A DNA stretch of 8,862 bases from contig PLFA01000057.1 in NCBI GenBank assembly GCA_003136615.1, forward strand, positions 16,719 through 25,580, written 5' to 3'. Every line of letters starts with the position of its first letter. Position 1 is the first letter of the stretch. This document shows positions 6,713-8,862 of this stretch, one piece after another. The notes beneath the pieces were generated by a model. That model saw only the letters and a program-made list of their open reading frames with translations. It was not told where the DNA came from and did no database searches. The DNA is from Caulobacteraceae bacterium (GTDB lineage Bacteria; Pseudomonadota; Alphaproteobacteria; Caulobacterales; Caulobacteraceae). The translations under genes and the position numbers were made by a program.

Positions 6713-6883
6713 ATGGATGACGCCCCCTCCCCCTTCGCCCAGACAGAGGAACAGGCCCGTCGCCGCCAAAAGGCCTATGCCCGGAAGCGGCGTCTTTGGG
6801 CCGAAGCGGTGGGGCGGCCCTATGTCGGCAAGCCCGATGCGCGTCCCCCGCCTGGGGAACTCGACGCCGAAGCCGACGAATAA
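6713..6883 (+). CDS. Small basic protein, 56 residues, unrecognised
   Basis: An ATG-TAA frame coding for 56 residues between the exporter genes and NAD kinase. I do not recognise a family. The sequence is hydrophilic: an acidic N-terminus (MDDAPSPFAQTEEQ), a basic probably helical centre (ARRRQKAYARKRRLWAEAVG, 15-34), a YVGKPDARPPPG segment (37-48) and an acidic tail (ELDAEADE). There is no membrane segment. Support for coding is the strong G/C third-position bias, an in-frame stop just upstream at 6698-6700 that limits the start choice, and a snug fit in a 284-base gap. CAGGA lies only two bases before the ATG, tighter than usual, so the start or even the translation is uncertain. The charge layout could suit RNA or ribosome binding, but that is only a guess. 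Confidence 0.55.
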   Translation: MDDAPSPFAQTEEQARRRQKAYARKRRLWAEAVGRPYVGKPDARPPPGELDAEADE

Positions 6884-6926
6884 ATGCCTTTGACGCCGCC
6901 GACGCCGCCTCGCCCTGATCCACGCC

Positions 6927-7712
6927 ATGACAGCCATATCTAACCGCCCGCCGTTTCGGCTGGCCTTTGTCGCGAGCGACCGGCCCGAGGCTCAGGCCGC
7001 CCGCCGTCGCCTGGCCCATATCCATGGTCACACGCCGGAAGATGACGCCGATATTGTCGTCGCCTTGGGCGGCGATGGCTTCATGCTGGAGGTTCTGCAC
7101 CGGAACCTTGCCGCGCGCCGTCCGATCTATGGGATGAACCGGGGCTCCGTCGGCTTTCTGATGAACGACTATAGCGAAGACGATCTTCAGGAGCGGATCG
7201 CCGCCGCGGAACCCGCCACCATTCACCCCTTGAGCATGCGCGCCGTGGACACCGTCGGGCGAGAGCACCATGCCCTGGCGATCAATGACGTAAGCCTGCT
7301 GCGCGAGACCTATCAGGCCGCGAAACTGCGCATCCACATCGACGGCCGGACGCGGCTTGAGGAGCTGATCTGTGACGGGGCCCTGGTGGCCACGCCGGCG
7401 GGATCGACCGCCTATAACCTCTCCGCCCACGGCCCGATCATCCCGATCAACGCGCATGTTCTCGCCCTCACGCCCATCAGCGCCTTCCGCCCCCGTCGCT
7501 GGCGCGGCGCCCTGCTCTCCCACCACGCCAAGGTGATGTTCGAGGTTCTGGAGGCCGAGAAACGCCCGGTCAGCGCCGTGGCGGACAATGTGGAGGTGCG
7601 CGGGGTCGCCACGGTCGAGGTGACCGAGGATCGCACCACCTCTCTCGTGCTCCTCTTTGACGCCGGGCGCAGCCTTGAGGAACGCACCCTCGCCGAACAG
7701 TTCGCCGTCTGA
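6927..7712 (+). CDS. nadK: NAD kinase
   Basis: NAD kinase phosphorylates the 2'-hydroxyl of the NAD adenosine ribose with ATP, the only route to NADP, and is normally essential and cytoplasmic. The 261-residue protein is of the short bacterial type. It has the catalytic/nucleotide motif GGDG (48-51, in ALGGDGFMLEVLH), GMNRGSVGFLMN (69-80), the NAD-contacting DGALVATPAGSTAYNLSAHG (150-169) and LTPISAFRPRRWRGA (181-195). The usual Asn-Glu pair of the family appears here as N120-D121 in INDVSLLRE, a conservative change. ATG at 6927 is the natural start: upstream sequence in the 43-base gap is Pro/Arg-coding low-complexity DNA and offers no better start. No clear Shine-Dalgarno is visible. It follows the small protein gene on the same strand and may be co-transcribed with it. 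Confidence 0.95.
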   Translation: MTAISNRPPFRLAFVASDRPEAQAARRRLAHIHGHTPEDDADIVVALGGDGFMLEVLHRNLAARRPIYGMNRGSVGFLMNDYSEDDLQERIAAAEPATIHPLSMRAVDTVGREHHALAINDVSLLRETYQAAKLRIHIDGRTRLEELICDGALVATPAGSTAYNLSAHGPIIPINAHVLALTPISAFRPRRWRGALLSHHAKVMFEVLEAEKRPVSAVADNVEVRGVATVEVTEDRTTSLVLLFDAGRSLEERTLAEQFAV

Positions 7713-7727
7713 AAGACTATTCGCCAA

Positions 7728-7746
7728 GCGGCCCATTCGAGGCCGC
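7728..7746 (+). other. GC hairpin between NAD kinase and SDR genes
   Basis: GCGGCC (7728-7733) and GGCCGC (7741-7746) form a six-pair perfect stem with a seven-base loop, 16 bases after the NAD kinase stop. No T-run follows, so it is not a standard intrinsic terminator. It may attenuate, stabilise the upstream mRNA end, or be chance in GC-rich DNA. Confidence 0.35.
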
Positions 7747-7771
7747 GAGCGCTAGGGAAGGAAAATCTTGG

Positions 7772-8608
7772 ATGGTTGAACCGATCGCATCGCGCTTTGG
7801 CGCCTATACGCCCGCTTCCGAGGTCGTCGAAGGTATCGACCTTTCCGGCGTCACCGCCATTGTCACTGGCGCCGGCAGCGGCATTGGCGTGGAAACCGCC
7901 CGCGCCCTGGCCCTGGCGGGCGCCGATGTCGTTCTGGCGGTCAGACGGCCAGACGCCGCCGAGGCGGTCGCCCAAGAAATCAACGCCATGGGCAAAGGAT
8001 CAGTGCGCACTGAACAGATCGACCTGTCGAGCTTCCGCTCCATCCGCGCCCTTGCCGCGCGCTGGGGCGAACGATCGCTGAATATTCTCATCAACAATGC
8101 CGGCGGCGGCATCATCCGCCCGTTTCTGGAGCATGACGCCGCCAGCCTACGCGCCACCGTGGATCGCAATTTATGGACCGCGCTCTGGGCCTGCCACAAG
8201 GCGCTGCCCGGCATGGTGCGGCGCAATTACGGGCGCATCATCAACATCGGCTCCGTCACCAGCGTTGCTGGTTACGCCGGACTCGGTCCTTATGGCGCAA
8301 GCCGCGGCGGTGTTCGCCAACTCACGATGAGCTTGGCTGACGATTGGGGTCCGCACGGCATTACAGTCAACTGTCTGGCGCCGGGTTGGTTCAAGACCAC
8401 TCAGAACAAAGTGATGTATGAGGATAAAGAATGGGTGGCTTACCTGACTGACCGCATTCCTGTGAAGCGTCCGGGCCAGCCCGATGATCTCGATTCGGCG
8501 GTGGTTTTTCTAGCCGCTGAATCCAGCCGCTATATTACGGGCCAAACGCTTTTGGTTGACGGCGGGATCTCCACCGGCGCGGTGCGAGCGTTACCGAAGA
8601 AAAGTTGA
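7772..8608 (+). CDS. Short-chain dehydrogenase/reductase (SDR) with YxxxR active site
   Basis: A 278-residue classical-type SDR, a Rossmann-fold NAD(P)(H)-dependent oxidoreductase. Visible elements: TGAGSGIG dinucleotide loop (32-39), R58-R59 after the second strand (AVRRP), which favours NADP(H), NNAG (108-111), N133, catalytic S161 (NIGS), Y174, and the C-terminal TGQTLLVDGG (257-266). The expected Lys at Y+4 is Arg (R178; YGASRGG, codon CGC at 8303-8305). The first 20-30 residues (RFGAYTPASEVVEGIDLSG) resemble the retinol-dehydrogenase-like SDR branch, while the second half (QLTMSLADDWGPHGITVNCL) resembles FabG/glucose-dehydrogenase-like members. Substrate is unknown. ATG at 7772 has AGGGAAGGA about nine bases upstream. 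It ends convergently with the partial gene at the right edge. The codons after about 8264 are clearly less G/C-ending than those before. Confidence 0.92.
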   Translation: MVEPIASRFGAYTPASEVVEGIDLSGVTAIVTGAGSGIGVETARALALAGADVVLAVRRPDAAEAVAQEINAMGKGSVRTEQIDLSSFRSIRALAARWGERSLNILINNAGGGIIRPFLEHDAASLRATVDRNLWTALWACHKALPGMVRRNYGRIINIGSVTSVAGYAGLGPYGASRGGVRQLTMSLADDWGPHGITVNCLAPGWFKTTQNKVMYEDKEWVAYLTDRIPVKRPGQPDDLDSAVVFLAAESSRYITGQTLLVDGGISTGAVRALPKKS

Positions 8609-8680
8609 GCCGTTGGCCAGCGGATAGGCGCAGTTCGAGTTGGGTGGTTGAGTGGTAATCAAAATTGGAGGACGGATTCG

Positions 8681-8862
8681 CTAGGCGGCTTGCGCGGCGG
8701 CGGGCTTTTCCTCCTTGGCGGCGGCGGTTTTCGACAATTCTTCGGCGAAAATCGTCTCAAAGTCGCGGACTTCCCAGCGCGCCCGGCCCTGTTGGATGGC
8801 GTTCTCGCCCATTTGATGGCGAGTTTGCGCTTCTTTTTTGGCAAGATCGACGGCTTGCGCTT
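8681..8862 (-). CDS. Unrecognised Ala/Lys/Glu-rich protein, C-terminal fragment
   Basis: Reading the minus strand from the right edge, one frame is open for 59 codons to a TAG at 8683-8681. The start lies beyond the window. The fragment is hydrophilic and probably helical: AQAVDLAKKEAQTRHQMG (1-18), then a less charged stretch with RWEVRDFETIFAEEL (28-42), ending in a low-complexity Ala/Lys/Glu/Pro tail typical of flexible C-termini. I chose this frame over the overlapping 61-codon frame at 8659-8844 because that one gives an implausible Lys/Arg/Pro-rich peptide, whereas this one has balanced composition and good third-position G/C bias. I do not recognise the family. A phasin-like or similar helical protein would fit the composition but is unproven. 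Confidence 0.6.
   Translation of the reverse strand, partial: AQAVDLAKKEAQTRHQMGENAIQQGRARWEVRDFETIFAEELSKTAAAKEEKPAAAQAA

Noticed and set aside
6711..7736. 341-codon minus-strand ORF opposite NAD kinase
   Set aside because: Long antisense frames are common opposite GC-rich genes; the plus strand has all NAD kinase motifs and this frame has none recognised.
8610..8623. Near-palindrome CCGTTGGCCAGCGG after the SDR stop as a terminator or operator
   Set aside because: No loop and no T-run, and a single short palindrome is expected by chance in GC-rich DNA.
8659..8844. 61-residue Lys/Arg/Pro-rich ORF on the minus strand
   Set aside because: It is a frame shadow of the more plausible partial gene ending at 8681, with a low-complexity basic composition typical of wrong-frame GC-rich DNA.

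Overview
The window is GC-rich, tightly packed bacterial DNA. The gene families and the strong preference for G or C at third codon positions suggest an alphaproteobacterium. The ELM1-like protein, the short NAD kinase and the particular 2OG-Fe(II) oxygenase subfamily all fit that group. The order or genus cannot be fixed from this sequence. There are no rRNA or tRNA genes, transposases, CRISPR arrays or phage genes, and no gene-free stretch reaches 300 bases.

Layout. (1) 1-849, plus strand: the 3' part of an ELM1-family (mitochondrial-fission-ELM1-like) gene whose start lies off the left edge. (2) 822-4223, minus strand: a compact four-gene run, transcribed from right to left. It holds a class II aldolase/adducin-family protein, the ribosome-rescue peptidyl-tRNA hydrolase ArfB, an amidase-signature hydrolase and a 2OG-Fe(II) oxygenase. 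The last gene overlaps the ELM1-like gene tail to tail by 28 bases. (3) 4224-4348: a divergent intergenic promoter region. (4) 4349-6642, plus strand: an ABC exporter made of an ATPase and a two-fold repeated permease, coupled by a GTGA overlap. (5) 6713-7712: a 56-residue basic small protein and NAD kinase. (6) 7772-8608: a short-chain dehydrogenase (SDR) with Arg in place of the catalytic Lys and with a change in codon use along its length. (7) 8681-8862, minus strand: the C-terminal end of an unrecognised Ala/Lys/Glu-rich protein running off the right edge.

How the genes work together. The ABC ATPase and permease form one exporter of unknown substrate. The minus-strand genes look co-transcribed because of a CTGA overlap, an 11-base gap and an 86-base gap, but their products do not make an obvious single pathway. 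NAD kinase makes NADP(H), which the neighbouring SDR may use, but nothing in the sequence shows a functional link.

Nothing here looks like a wholly new multi-gene system. The points most worth a second look are the apparent CTG start of arfB inside the aldolase stop codon, the YxxxR active site and possible mosaic origin of the SDR, the internal duplication of the permease, and the small protein before NAD kinase.
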